Of a stretch of DNA of 64,000 nucleotides, positions 49,601 through 61,059 are shown piece by piece. The translations under genes and the position numbers were made by a program. This DNA comes from Nymphaea colorata (lineage: Eukaryota > Streptophyta > Magnoliopsida > Nymphaeales > Nymphaeaceae). Under the pieces are notes generated by a model that made no database searches, was not told the DNA's origin, and saw only the letters and a program-made list of their open reading frames with translations. Every line of letters starts with the position of its first letter. Position 1 is the first letter of the stretch. The stretch is from positions 5,620,334 through 5,684,333 of the forward strand of contig NC_045147.1 in NCBI RefSeq assembly GCF_008831285.2. The letters are read 5' to 3'.

Positions 49601-50440
49601 AAATTTTTCACTGATATCGATTAATCACCGAGCAGATACCTGGTATTGACACTTTGACAACTTATCTGCTGACCCAGTTCTCTTTGGACAGAATAGGAAT
49701 CATGGAAAACTTATCACCTGGATTTGATTGTATGATGCATGTTATGGATTCATATTTCACGACCCCTAAAGGTGATAGTGGTGGTGGTGCAAAGTTGGGT
49801 TCTATCATCATTATACAGATCCATGGAGGAGTTAAATCTAGAAAGCAGGATGACAAGACCATTCCTCCCCCTGACGGTCAACGAGATCATTAATTTGGAG
49901 GGATATCTGTGCTAGGTGGGACAGCTCGCTGAGCAATTCCACCCAACAAATGGATGCGATGTTGTGGTTCTCCACTAGCGTCAGCCCCGAACCGCTGGAT
50001 TGTTGACACAACTCAAGGCTATTAGGAGATTACTCATAAGTTTGCCTTTCCCAGGTTTAAGTTTGAATCTGACTGCTACGTTATCAATTATCCAACTTCA
50101 TGGTTGCCATCTGTGTTCATGAAGATATTTTGGAGACCGTCACTCAGATGACAGAAAGTAGTACCCTTGTGGTTGGCCCAGGGGCGTGGAGGAATAGCGT
50201 GAAAAGATGTTTGCTCCATCTGAAGGATAGTCGGACTAGAAACATTGGTGGTTTTCTGCTGCAGGAATATGATTCAGCTAGTTGACAGCAATCCTGTTGG
50301 TTCAATTGTTTCCCGTTTGGTGGAACCCAGTCCTGTAGGAACAAAGGAAATTCTGGGACTATCTTTCTGTTAGATAGCTAGTCTTCTTACCTCGTGTTTG
50401 TATCTACGTAAATATCCATTCATTTTAATAAAGGGGACCG
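49600..50440 (+). other. Less AT-rich, coding-like stretch of unknown nature
   Basis: Base composition is closer to that of coding DNA than the surroundings, and plus-strand frames of 60-80 codons are open at 49654-49893 and 50100-50285. AATAAA occurs at about 50426. No protein family was recognised, and no splice model could be proposed. It might be the 3' end of a decayed gene or an element's internal region. Confidence 0.25.
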
Positions 50441-51900
50441 TCCTCAGCAAGTTCGAACCGGAAGCTCTTGTATATATGCATGAATTTATTATTTTGTCAT
50501 TGCCATTGTAGGTCATAGTTTTGGAAGTTATGTTCTAATGGTCTAAGCTCCTTATTTTCGGTACTGTGCACATTTATTGAGTTCAGATGTCCCCAATTTA
50601 AAATATTCACTTACAAGTTGTTAATTTAAATGCTTTTATAAACCCACTCATATATTGTAGTACTCATGTGCAATTTTAAATGGTCAATTAATATTAATGC
50701 ATGCAAATGTGGTCCTAAGGATGACATATAGAGTTCCTCTAATATCAGATAGCATCGAGCAGCGGTGGGCACCTACGTTACTCTCCACCATCTTTAGGAT
50801 CATTCAGAAATAACTAGATTAATTGACTTTTTTTCTACCTTGATGGTCCCAACAACTTAGACAACTTAGAATGGTTAGATGGCACATTCGTAGGCAATTA
50901 AAGCATAGATTTTGGTGTCGTGTCTCCTTTCTGATTGGACTGTAGAGAGAGGTTGGAAATCTTTACCCCTTTCAAGTGTGGTACTCTATCTCCCAAGTCG
51001 CCAGTTTTTTGGTAAGGACTTGGGGTCCTAGAATCAGGTCAGAATTTTTACATGAAGACGGTGCAGTCATCAAATTGAATTAGCTAGCTTGGATTGGCCA
51101 GGGGCAGGCTGCATCACTGGTCAAATAAGCAGCGATTCCTGCTTGGCAAATTAAAAGAAGCTGAGTAGTTAGCTCTTATACACACAATCTACACTGGCTG
51201 CATGAATCCTCATTTTGGACTCTTGACTTCCCAACACAACTAGCATCCCACTTGGATGACTGCAAGACCATGTCACACCTAGTTTTAGCATTGAAACGAG
51301 TTTGACTAGCTATGATGACAAAACCAGGCCTATTGATGTGTGGTACGTAAGGCATCGCTAAACAAAGATGCAGCTATTAACTCACCTATAAAAGAAGAGT
51401 TTAAACTTGCATTATCCAGTTGCAAGACAAATCCCTGCAGAAGAGCACCCGCTCACAGGTTCACTAGCAAATACAACTTTGACCTTCAAACAAATGGATG
51501 ACTTTCACATGATCACATCTCATCAAGCTCAACTTTTACAAGAGACTGGTAGCTGGGGAGGATGTTGGGTTTACGAACTCGAAGAATAACAAAAGTTCAA
51601 CAGTCAAATGCATCTCTGCTGCCATAATCTAATGATGGTCAGCGTAACCGCAACTTTATTTAATAATTTTGAAGGTTAAAAAGGTGAAAACCTAAAAAGA
51701 AGAAAACTATAAGTGAATAAGTTGTTCTTCAATACTCGAACATGTCGATCCAATACACAATATCAGTCAGCTGTGCCAAGGGGCCAATAAAAACCATCAA
51801 TTAATTAATAGCAGCTACCAATTCACAGATTCAGCCTAACACCATATTCTCGGGAACGCAAGTATATCACAATTCACAGCTATAGCCACGCTGGAGAAAG
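50441..51900. other. Unassigned stretch downstream of the cysteine-rich exon
   Basis: No gene recognised. The right part probably includes the 3' untranslated region of the minus-strand cysteine-rich gene. Confidence 0.4.
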
Positions 51901-51919
51901 GAAAAAGGCCGCTTTATTT

Positions 51920-52394
51920 CTAGCACAACCAGGAAGGGATACAGCAGATATTGGAAGAATTCGTCCAACTACAAGAAATCCTAGGGCATTTTGGACAAGA
52001 ACATATACAGCAACTGTAGTTGGGGATGCAGCAAGAGCAGTCAGGTAAACTGCATCTGCAGTCAGGAATACAGCAAGAACAGTCTGGTACATTGCGCCTG
52101 CAACTAGGGCAAGAGGCTCTTGGCAGCTTACAGTAACAGCAAGTGGAGCAGTCTGGTAGGCAACCGCATTCAGGGGCACAACAAGAGCAATCAGGCAACG
52201 TGCAAGTGCAATCAGGTTTACAGCATCTGCAATCCGGACAATTTGGCAGCACATAGCATGGTTTGCAGGTGCAGCAATATGCAGCACAACACCACCTCCA
52301 GCACTTTGTTACATTGCAATCAAAACTTTTTGGCACACCAATAGAGCAGCCACTGCCGTAGCGAAAGCATGAGAGGTTGCAGCAAAAAACCACA
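51920..52394 (-). CDS. Last exon of a cysteine-rich protein, probable type-C G-protein gamma subunit
   Basis: The minus-strand exon starts after a strong acceptor (TTGTTTTGCAG) at 52394 in phase 2 and runs to a stop at 51920. It encodes about 157 residues, of which about 46 are Cys, arranged in repeated PDCxCC and PxCxC units such as LPDCSCCAPECGCLPDC and VPDCSCCIPDC. The chain ends CCIPSWLC. A very Cys-rich last exon of this size is the hallmark of plant type-C G-gamma subunits (AGG3, GS3, DEP1), in which an N-terminal gamma-like domain binds G-beta and the Cys-rich tail regulates the protein and organ size. The gamma domain, normally in small upstream exons, was not found at higher coordinates, so this identification depends on the tail alone. 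Other Cys-rich proteins remain possible. Confidence 0.55.
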
Positions 52395-53690
52395 CTGCAA
52401 AACAAGACAATGTAATTAATTTCCGTTCTTGGCTACATTTTACCTGCAGCAGAGAAATCATGATACATAAAGTCAACCAAACAAGAAAAGAACTTGTGCA
52501 TTTTGGTAGATCACTATGTAACTTCTTAAAGCCCCAGAAAAGTCCATATGCGTAAGAAATAATACAAACAACCCATCTACTTTCAGATTAGCCCAAGGGA
52601 TTGGTATCATGGGGGAAGCCTCAATCATCTTACAGAAGATCATGGTTCCATGATGGTGTGTACCATTCCCTTGAGAAACAGACAAGTTAAGAAACTATTC
52701 CCTTCAGCAAGGACAAGTTAAGAAACTATCCAGTTTGAGGAGTAACGATCTCAAAGTTACGGCACTGTTGGTAGCACCTTGATGTATGCAACATCTTTGA
52801 CAATTCTCAACCCCATCAACTACTGAAGATAACTCAAGCAGAACGAAGGCTCAAAAATTTGTTGAAGCATTGATTCACAAATCAACATCCACCTAAGGCC
52901 TTTTGCTCATGAATAGCATTGCAGTCTAAACATTCTTTAAAATGCATAGTGCTTCCAACCTATTAATTACGAACACTAATTGTGTTGGTTACATATTAGT
53001 ATTTGCATTGACTTTAGAGGACAACAACGGCAGGGGCCAGTACATGTTGACTTCAAAAGAAAATTGTCAAACTACAGGCCATGGTTAGTAGCTGCATTCA
53101 CTCTCGACTTCAGAGGAATGGATATGCAAAGGTTGACTCAACAAGTAGTTCTTAAGAAAATCCATGAAATATCATGCTCTTTCCATGTCACATGGGCACT
53201 TCTAAAAGGCAACTGCTCCATGCCATACCCACCTGTACCACTACCTCTGATACATCCATTACTAAGTGGTTGACTTCTATCCAGGAAAGAGATAAAGAAG
53301 CCAATGCAAACCCCTGTGCCAAGACTATACAAAAAAAGAGTCTCTTTCTAGGATCCATCAATCCTAGGGTAACGAGAATGGTCGTAGAGAAGAAATAAGA
53401 AAAAAAATGAAGGGAAGAGAAGATGTAGGTGAGAGAGAGTTATTCAAGCGATGCATCTAAAGCTTTTTTAAGATCCAAAGCACTGAAGCCAAAAATAGGC
53501 CACAGTATTTTTCTTGACTTCTTGTATGTGATGCTCCATGTTTAAATGCACTCTTAATGAGTTCATTTTAAAAAAGTGGGTAGTTTCTCCATGAAGTCCT
53601 ATATTTTTATTCCATGTGCAAGTAAATATAAGTGTGTTTACAAGATTACATGGATAGATGTGTGTACCTAAATACATAAAACAAATGTGC
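52395..53690. other. Unassigned stretch upstream of the cysteine-rich exon
   Basis: Should contain the preceding intron of the minus-strand gene. No gamma-domain exon could be recognised. 53138-53332 (minus) is open but resembles no known family. A tandem pair 'aagttaagaaactat' occurs at about 52685-52730. Confidence 0.4.
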
Positions 53691-53695
53691 ATTAA

Positions 53696-53868
53696 GCAAT
53701 GTTGTAAAAAGTGTATCGTAACCGTCTCGTAGCCGTATCGTAACCGTATCGTACGATATGGTGCCTGTATCGTAACTGTACGATACAGGTGGTGTATCGT
53801 ATCGCATTTTTAAAACACGACGATACGTATCGTACAATACGGCCCCGTATCGTACGATACGTACAACA
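53696..53868. mobile_element. Short non-autonomous relative of the CGTATCG-type hAT element
   Basis: About 170 bp begin CAATGTTGTA and end TACAACAATT. Inside are the same iterated GTATCG / CGATAC words as at the ends of the 25948-29405 hAT element. ATTAAG lies on both sides and may be the remainder of a target duplication. No coding capacity. Probably a deletion derivative mobilised by the same transposase type. Confidence 0.6.
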
Positions 53869-53956
53869 ATTAAGAGGCAATTATAGACATATAATGAAAT
53901 ATATGCTAGAGGAGATATTCAAATAAACTTTGAATCTAGTCAAAAATTATTCATTT

Positions 53957-55033
53957 CATGTCACATAGGTACGGGTACGGGTACAGACCATTTTTAAAAA
54001 ACTTGGGTGGGGGGGTACGGCCGTACACACACATGCACATATACATATATATGTCAAAAAATTCAAACATAATAATATATGCGCACATATATATATATCA
54101 AAAAATTACAATGAGGATAAGATAATGCATAAGAATCTTGAATATGGAGATAGAAGGATCCCCACTCGAAAACAAGACACGATAGAAGGATCCCCTTTCC
54201 CTCCAACACAAATAAGAACCCACTCGAAAAACAAAGTGAAATCAACACATTTCAGAAAACAAGACACGATTTGCATCCAAAAACTAAGTGCAAATTTACT
54301 GCTCAACTGAGACCGAAGAAAATCACGCGTGTGGAGAAGCATAAGCACAAAAAAAAGAACAACATAGACTTTTACATAACAAGATAAAGGAGCTAGCGAA
54401 GCAGAAAACGAATCCCAACACTACGAGGCAAGAATGAAGAAGAAAGAGGGAACAAAAAAAAGAGACGAACAAAAAAGAGGGAACAAAAAAAAAAGAAACA
54501 CTAAGAACCAAAGCCATATCAGTATCGTATCAAGGGAAACAAGAGAGAGCATTGTTCCTCGTCGGTGAAAAGCACCGTCTGCCGGCACCGGAGACGATGG
54601 AAGGCTCAGCGCATGGACAAAAATTGAGAAAATGATGAAAACAAGCAAATACCGTCGCCGTTCGCCGCCTGCCATCGCTGGAGATCGTCTACCATCGCCG
54701 GTCGCCGCCCCTGCCTTCGCCGCTCGCCGTGCGTGGTCGTCGGTGAGTGAAGACGAAGAAACGAAACCAAATGAAACGAAAGCGTGTTTTAAGGACTTTG
54801 AAAACTTCAACGTTAAAATGGTTTAAAACGTTAAAATGTAAAAATCGTTAACATTAAAATCAGACAAATTTGGACTTGGTCAACTTTGACAGAGTCTGAA
54901 AAAGGTCGAAAATGACCTTGGGTGCATTGACCGCACCTGGTGCGGTCAAAGCAGCACCCTTGCCCACCCAGGGCCGTACCCGCACCGGTACCGGTGTCGT
55001 ACTGGTACCGTGCGGGTACCATGATGTGACAGA
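53957..55033. mobile_element. F-family DNA transposon, long GTACGG-type copy
   Basis: Starts CATGTCACATAGGTACGGGTACGGG and ends GTGCGGGTACCATGATGTGACAG. The interior is GC-richer in places (54560-54760), where a 129-codon minus frame arises by chance. No matching target duplication was seen, so one end may be altered. It is of about the same length as F2. Confidence 0.6.
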
Positions 55034-55499
55034 GAGCTTAAAGAAGGGTAGATATGGTGAAAAAGAAAATGAGAAAATTAAGATTTTCACAGGATAGAGG
55101 AATTAACAAAATAAATAAACGAAATGTCAAAGGCATGGAGGGAAACCAAAGAGCCACACTCTTTTATTAATGAGAACCAATTTCAAAAACTAGGTAATAA
55201 TGCCCTTGTATGGGGCCTATTTAATCATGTTCTGCAACATTTGATCAATACCTTTGCTGCAGTCATAGGAGAGGAAATTCCAGCAAAGAGATTTGAGGAA
55301 AAAGGGAGACAGACATCCCCATGTTGCTGCATTCCTTGTCAAAACTAAAAGCTCGTAGCAATTGGATTTGGTTCCTCCATTATCTCAGCCTTAAACTACA
55401 CTGAGAAACTAAGACATGAGGTCAGGTGCTGATAGAAACCAAGGTTATTTCTGTTCAAAGTTGACTCTGGTACTCAACTTAGTAACAAATACATACACA

Positions 55500-55521
55500 T
55501 ACATATATATATATATATATA
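55500..55521. repeat. (TA)n microsatellite
   Basis: TA tract of about 10 units, outside a recognised F element. Confidence 0.9.
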
Positions 55522-55607
55522 ATGTATACTTTTAATTAACATTATATATATAAAGTTAAAAACTATTATAAAGTATGTAGATTCTGTGTAGATGGACAAG
55601 TTATAAT

Positions 55608-56013
55608 CTATGTCACATAGGTACGGGTACGGGTGCCAGTACAGGTACTAACCATTTTCAAAAAACTTGGGTGCGGGGGTACGGCCGTATATATATATAT
55701 ATAAACAATAAGAAATACTTAGAAAATATGTATCAAAATAAAGAATATACATTAACATAAACAAATAAATAACATAGAAAATATATATCAATGGCTCTTG
55801 CAGCAGTGTGCTTACGAAACCTATTTAAAACTTTAAACATATGGACAACAAACAGCCCCATAGTCAAATATGAACATCAATCGAATTTTTACATCCAAAG
55901 AATAGAATAAAAAGTAAGGTGAAAAAAATTAAATCAAAATAAAATTAAGCAGTTTGGATCTATATGTACCCAAGTGTCAAAGTACCCATTTTGGGTACGG
56001 GTACGACGACACG

Positions 56014-56055
<42 letters not shown>

Positions 56056-56084
56056 GACCTTACTGAAGTACCCATGTGACTGTG
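55608..56084. mobile_element. F-family DNA transposon, short copy with perfect target duplication
   Basis: A 477-bp element with ends CTATGTCACATAGGTAC ... GTACCCATGTGACTGTG, flanked by the perfect octamer GTTATAAT (55600-55607 and 56085-56092). It carries (TA)n tracts at both sides (55689-55702 and 56015-56052), each next to a GGTACGG- or CGGGTA-type sequence. Confidence 0.85.
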
Positions 56085-56092
56085 GTTATAAT

Positions 56093-57252
56093 CAGAATGA
56101 TTTAAATCAGTCTTAGTAAGCCAAACGGATTCTAGTGCACCATATTGGAACTGAAGGACCTGAAAGCAGTTTGAATTGGACTTATTTCTGATTGACCAGG
56201 TATGGACATATTCAAACAAAGGAGAAGCATGTAATTAATGTAGATCCTAGTGTGTTTATTACATATGTCATATGATGCATTAGAACAACGCATCCATAAT
56301 GAAGTAGCCATGTTTGTGAGACTTTTTAGAAACCATGGTTTGGTTAGATCATAAAAATTTCTCAGAATTCATGAAGGTGTATGTGTGCCTTATGATTGAT
56401 GATTTGCACCAATGTGTGCTATGTATGAGAATGCTTAAGTTCACAATTGCTAAAGAAGAGGGTTCATGAGAATTCTTTGCAACCAGATTTGCTTGAACAG
56501 AGAATTTGCAAAAAAGACATTAATGCAAACAGAACAAACAGACTTGAGAAGGAAAAGAAGCTTCTCGTTTCATTATGAATATCCTTTTTATACTTTTTCA
56601 GGTGCAGAATATCTTTACGGTTTAACAACCCGTAAGGCCGTAACATATGACAGAGCCTATACAACTAACAATACCGCGTTAACAAACAAATTATAATATG
56701 TGACAGTTTAACACTCTATCAGAGTTACTAGACTGGTACTAATTAATACTTAACGGTAAGTATGGGATTCATCAACTCAGTACATATCTGAATAGATGAA
56801 GGGAAAATGTTGAGGATGATTTAGTGTCTAGTTTTGACATCTACATGAAGTTATCATGTCAGAAAATAGTTAGTTAACTCATTATCTTAGCAGTTTACCT
56901 CAAAAGTCTTCTGATTTTGACAACTATTTATCTAAGCAGTCCTGATCTTGACAGCTATTTGCAATAGTTTCCTGATCTCAATAGTAATTTACCTAAGGAA
57001 TCTCCTAATTTGACAGCAATTTATTTTTTGTCAATGGAAATATGTATTTCCAGTTAGTTTGACTTGAACAGTTTATAAGGCTGAAAGCAATAGAACAATT
57101 ATTTAACAACAATTTTCTTTCAAGAATCTAGTTTTTAAGCCATTAGTTTGATGGTGGTAGATTTTATGAGTGAAATTAATAGCAATCTGTTCATACGGAA
57201 ACAAAACCAAGAATGAATTTGCATGATGATGTTTTTGATTACATCATGATGT
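56093..57252. other. Unassigned stretch
   Basis: No gene recognised. At 56890-57020 a phrase on 'tgatcttgacagctatttgc' recurs three times with changes. Confidence 0.5.
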
Positions 57253-57260
57253 ATATGAGT

Positions 57261-57623
57261 CTATCTTACATAGGTATGGGTACAGATGCCGGTATAGCTA
57301 CGGGTATGAAGCATTTTCAAAAGACTTAGGTACAGGGGTACCACCGTACATATTTATTATTCTATATGTGTATCAACAAAAAATAAGATTTTAAACAAAC
57401 AAAACAACACATTCAAGATTCAAAATTTATAGATTCTGAAGAAGAAACTAATGTAATATGAAAGTAACAAACATACTAAAAATTCAAAGCATATTAAACT
57501 TTGACCTAATTTTAAGACATAAAAGTACTTGATCAACTTTGACCGAGTCTGAAAATGGACAGGTATGGTCCTGGATATGTTGACCATGCCTGATATGGCT
57601 TTGAGCAGATCCATGTGACATAG
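57261..57623. mobile_element. F-family DNA transposon, old short copy
   Basis: A 363-bp element with ends CTATCTTACATAGGTATGG ... GATCCATGTGACATAG. The flanking octamers ATATGAGT (57253-57260) and GCACGAGT (57624-57631) differ only by transitions (5 of 8 identical), as expected for an aged target duplication. Confidence 0.65.
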
Positions 57624-57888
57624 GCACGAGTTTTTAATTGCTTTCTTAAGTTTGTATACTCAACCACATAATATGAAATTAGCAAGCATATGGATGAACC
57701 TACGAGGTTAGTAAGTGCTGCTGATAAACATCCTCATGGTTCTAAATGTTGACTAAGTCTGTATGTTAAGATTGTATATGGATTCAACATTAGAAACATT
57801 AAATATACATAATTTTGCAAATAAATCTGATGGTTGGTTAGTTTGAAGTTTGAACCATGCAAAAAGTTCAAGTGAAAGACTATGCCCA

Positions 57889-58440
57889 CATGCATAAATT
57901 ATGTTTGCTTAAGGCATAAAATATCTTACCGGAAATTGATATATACATATGCAAGAGGAAATAGCGGATGACTATATATGGACAAATCCATATTTATTTT
58001 TGTGCTCTATGAATGTATAACACTAGTTTCTTTGGGGACTAATAGTTCAGCAAACCCTGCCTTGTCATGAGATTTGGATCCAAGTTTTGCACCAAAGGTA
58101 AACAGAAGAATTTGACAAATTCTGCAGGTAGATGTGTAAATGAAGCACCAGTCTTGCTTGAAGCATTACATGCATGAATTATGTTTGTTCAAGGCATAAA
58201 ATATCTTGCTGGAAATTGATACATACATCCAAGACAAAATAGTGGATGACCATTCTACATTTATTTTTGTGCTCTATGAATTTCTAACACTACTTTCTTT
58301 CGGTTCTAGTAGTTCTGCAAACCCTGCATTGTCGAGAATCATGCCCAAGTTTTACTATGCCAAAAGTAAACTGAGAAATATGAAAATTTCTAGAGGTAGA
58401 TGCATAAAAGAAGCACCCGCCTTGCTTGAAGGATTGGCAT
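57889..58440. repeat. 280-bp tandem duplication
   Basis: The unit beginning 'catgcat(a/g)aattatgttt' at 57889 recurs at 58169. Blocks shared in order include 'ggcataaaatatctt', 'atttatttttgtgctctatgaat' and 'gcttgaa(g/g)(c/g)att'. The two units have diverged moderately. Non-coding. Confidence 0.8.
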
Positions 58441-58453
58441 ATGTGAGTCATAG

Positions 58454-58682
58454 TTGGCAAACTCACCGGGTTTGGCTCGGGAATCGTTCGAGTCAGCTCA
58501 AATCGCCAAAAAAACCTGGCCACGAGTCAAGATTGGCCCGACTCGCCCCTGACTCGGCTCGACCAGCCCTTGACTCGTCCCTAACTTGCCTGATTCAGTT
58601 GTCGACCAAGTCGACGAGTCAACTCGCTGACCCAATGACCTAGTCATCTGCCAATCCAAGCCTGAGTCACGGGTTTGCCAAA
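58454..58682. mobile_element. MITE with TTGGCAAAC ends
   Basis: About 229 bp, with inverted ends TTGGCAAACTCACCGGG ... CACGGGTTTGCCAA and an interior full of GACTCG / CGAGTC words. Non-coding. The flanking octamers do not match, so the target duplication is lost or the ends are slightly misplaced. Confidence 0.65.
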
Positions 58683-59546
58683 TATATTGTGAGTGACAGC
58701 CAAATTCAATGGTTGGTTTTCTCCTAAGAGGTGGTCATGTGACATAAGTTCACTCTAGTCACACACTTTTTCATCTACGCTATACTAGCCATAGTATTGG
58801 GAGGCACAAGGGTTTGAGATTATGAAAATGTTTTTGATAGGAGAATGAGACATCATTGTTCCCACAGCCTTGAGTGCCTAGAAGGGCTGCTCTACCTTTT
58901 CGAGTGATGCAGGTGGTGTTATCCTGCTGCTACAGCAACAATCTAAGATATCTCAAGAGGCTTCACTACAAGTTACCCTCATTTTATATTGGATCACTTT
59001 GTGAAGATGTCCCATTTTACCTACATATTGTACCCCATGGGGTTTTCTACTGTTGCTCATCACTTCAAGCATGATTATATTCAACAGTCTAGTAGTTTAT
59101 GTAAACCATAAGGATTTTTCATTTATCTTCTATGTGACTAAAGTAGAATGCATGGCATGAATCATTTGGCTTATATGTGATAGCCATGTTTTACTATTGA
59201 TTTCAAATAATCTATTTGTATAGCTATCTTGTCAAAACATGTACGATCTATGTAGATATTTTTCACTCTCCCTCCTCTTTTGTTTTTGTAAGTAATTGTT
59301 AATGGCTTAATGGGTTTTGAAATGACTTTCTCAAGGCACTCAGTCAAGTCTTGTGCTTTGAGAAGCACATTGGGCTGAATCCAAACATTTTTATATGGGA
59401 TTGTAAAAGCATTCATTTAAACAAGTATTTGCTAGTTTTTTGTTTGTTTGGAATTTGTCACTGCTCAATTTGTAGTTTGGTCATTCAGCCTTATTGTTTA
59501 CTTCCATGGTGCCAAAAAAAAAAAATCAAGTCAGACTTGTGCCATG
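58683..59546. other. Unassigned stretch
   Basis: No gene recognised. Frames of 66-81 codons (58874-59074 plus, 59171-59416 minus) are open but match nothing known to me. Confidence 0.4.
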
Positions 59547-59937
59547 ACATTGTTGTTGCCATTTTGGAGATAGGCTTAGCTACCATATGAATAGGTTTGA
59601 AACTTAAGAAGCACAAAGAATGTTAGTAATAGCCACTAATAGTTAGGGGAAAGGTGCCCTGTAGGGCCTGTACCTACAATTTTTTTTCTTTATAAATATG
59701 TATTGTGTTATGTATGATCAATGATGTATGAGAAATGCATGAACACATTGTTGTTGCCATTTTGGAGATGGGCTTAGCCACCAGATGAATAGGTTTGAAA
59801 CTTAGGAAGCACATGGAATGTTAGTAATAGCCACTAGTAGTTAGTGGAAAGGTGCCCCGTATCTGCAATTTTTTTCTTTATAAATATGTATTGTGTTATG
59901 TATGATCAATGTTGTATGTGAAATGCATGAACACATC
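59547..59937. repeat. 198-bp tandem duplication overlapping a copia LTR
   Basis: The unit beginning 'acattgttgttgccattttgg' at 59547 recurs at 59745 with few differences. Each unit holds TGTTAGTAATAGCCACTA and a TTATAAATATG promoter-like sequence, so the start of the LTR has been duplicated together with upstream DNA. Confidence 0.88.
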
Positions 59938-60305
59938 AATGAGTGAAATAGATGGAATTCTCTCATGTGGTATTCAGTTCTCAGTTTTTAGATAACATTG
60001 ACATATGGTTCTCAGCTCTAAGCCTGGGCATTGGGCCGGCCCGACTCAAGCCTGATTAAATTTAAAAATAATTTTTTAATCTAAAATAATGTATAAATAT
60101 AATTAATTACAATAAAATATTATAAATATAGATAAAAATTAATAAAAAATTAAAAAATCAGTTATTGGGCCCAAATCCAGCTTATCAGGCCCACCCGGGC
60201 CAGCCCGATAATCTATCAGGCCAGCCCGGGCCCGAGTCGGGCCTGTCGCCGGGTACCCGACGGCAGCCCGGCCCGGTGCCCAACCTTACTCATCTCGAGT
60301 CAACA
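59819..60305 (+). repeat. Probable 5' LTR of a plus-strand copia element, carrying a MITE
   Basis: Proposed from TGTTAGTAATAGCC (59819) to ...TCAACA (60305), just before a primer-binding site. TATAAATA lies at 59879-59886. A 269-bp MITE (60020-60288) with its target duplication lies inside; without it the LTR would be about 210 bp. The left boundary is a guess from the TG terminus; no 3' LTR is in the window. Confidence 0.55.
60020..60288. mobile_element. hAT-type MITE with GGCCGGCC-rich ends, second copy
   Basis: Ends TAAGCCTGGGCATTGGG ... CCCGGTGCCCAACCTTA are flanked by CTCAGCTC (60012-60019) and CTCATCTC (60289-60296), 7 of 8 identical. Same family as 15302-15605. Confidence 0.85.
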
Positions 60306-60308
60306 TTG

Positions 60309-60319
60309 TGGTATCAGAG
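60309..60319 (+). other. Primer-binding site for initiator tRNA-Met
   Basis: TGGTATCAGAG, matching the first 11 bases of the usual copia primer site, lies 3 bp after the proposed LTR end. Confidence 0.7.
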
Positions 60320-60518
60320 AACAGGTTTCTATCTTGCTAGGCATTGGATACTTGAATTGCTGAAGCAGAGTAGTTGGAACACATAGACACTGCACTAAAT
60401 ATCTGAAGATGAAATTGGTTGGTATTTATTCATCGCTACTTATGCGACTTGTCTAAACTTATTTCAAATGTTGATCCCTATCCTCAATGGGAAAAATTAT
60501 GAATTCCAGAGTATTAAG

Positions 60519-61058
60519 CTATGTCACATAGGTGCAGATGCGGGATACGACGATTTTAAAAAAAAATTGGGTGCGAGTGCTGCTATATATATATATAAGT
60601 AAATTTTTTGTCTATATTTTTAATTTTTTTTATCAAAGTTATGTTAATCTCATACATAATTCAAAGTGTTATTAAATAAAAATAATAAAAGGATGAGAGG
60701 CCTAGTCATTCCCCTTAAAGGAGGATAGTCAACAATCTTATTCGTCCTTTTACAAAAGATGACGAGACTTGTAACTTCATTAAAAATTTTAAAATATAGA
60801 CCAATAAAACTTGATGTCCCTTAAAAAAGGCTTCAAATTTCTCATCCTTTGAGAAGGAGTCTCTCTCTTAAAAGAGAGAGAGAGAGGGAAAAAGGAAGAG
60901 AGAAAAGACGGAAGTACAAAAAAGAAAGAAAGGGAGTAGGTACAATCAGCAGTACCCGACTCGTTTTGACCTAGTTGAGTGTTATGTCAGGGCTCACCCA
61001 CACCCGCACTTGAGTCGCCTCAGGTGCATCGCCACTTTTGGTGCACCCGCATGACTTA
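60519..61058. mobile_element. F-family element, first of three in a row
   Basis: Starts CTATGTCACATAGGTGCAG directly after gag codon AAG and ends GTGCACCCGCATGACTTAG. A short (TA)n run (60583-60596) follows the left end, and a GA-rich tract lies at 60874-60910. The next copy starts 1 bp later. Confidence 0.7.
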
Positions 61059-61059
61059 G

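Noticed and set aside
50451-50459. GTTCGAACC, similar to a tRNA or SINE B box
   Set aside because: No A box upstream and no cloverleaf can be drawn; isolated palindrome.
54421-54810. 129-codon minus-strand frame
   Set aside because: It lies inside an F-family element, has low-complexity hydrophobic and Phe-rich runs and no family resemblance.
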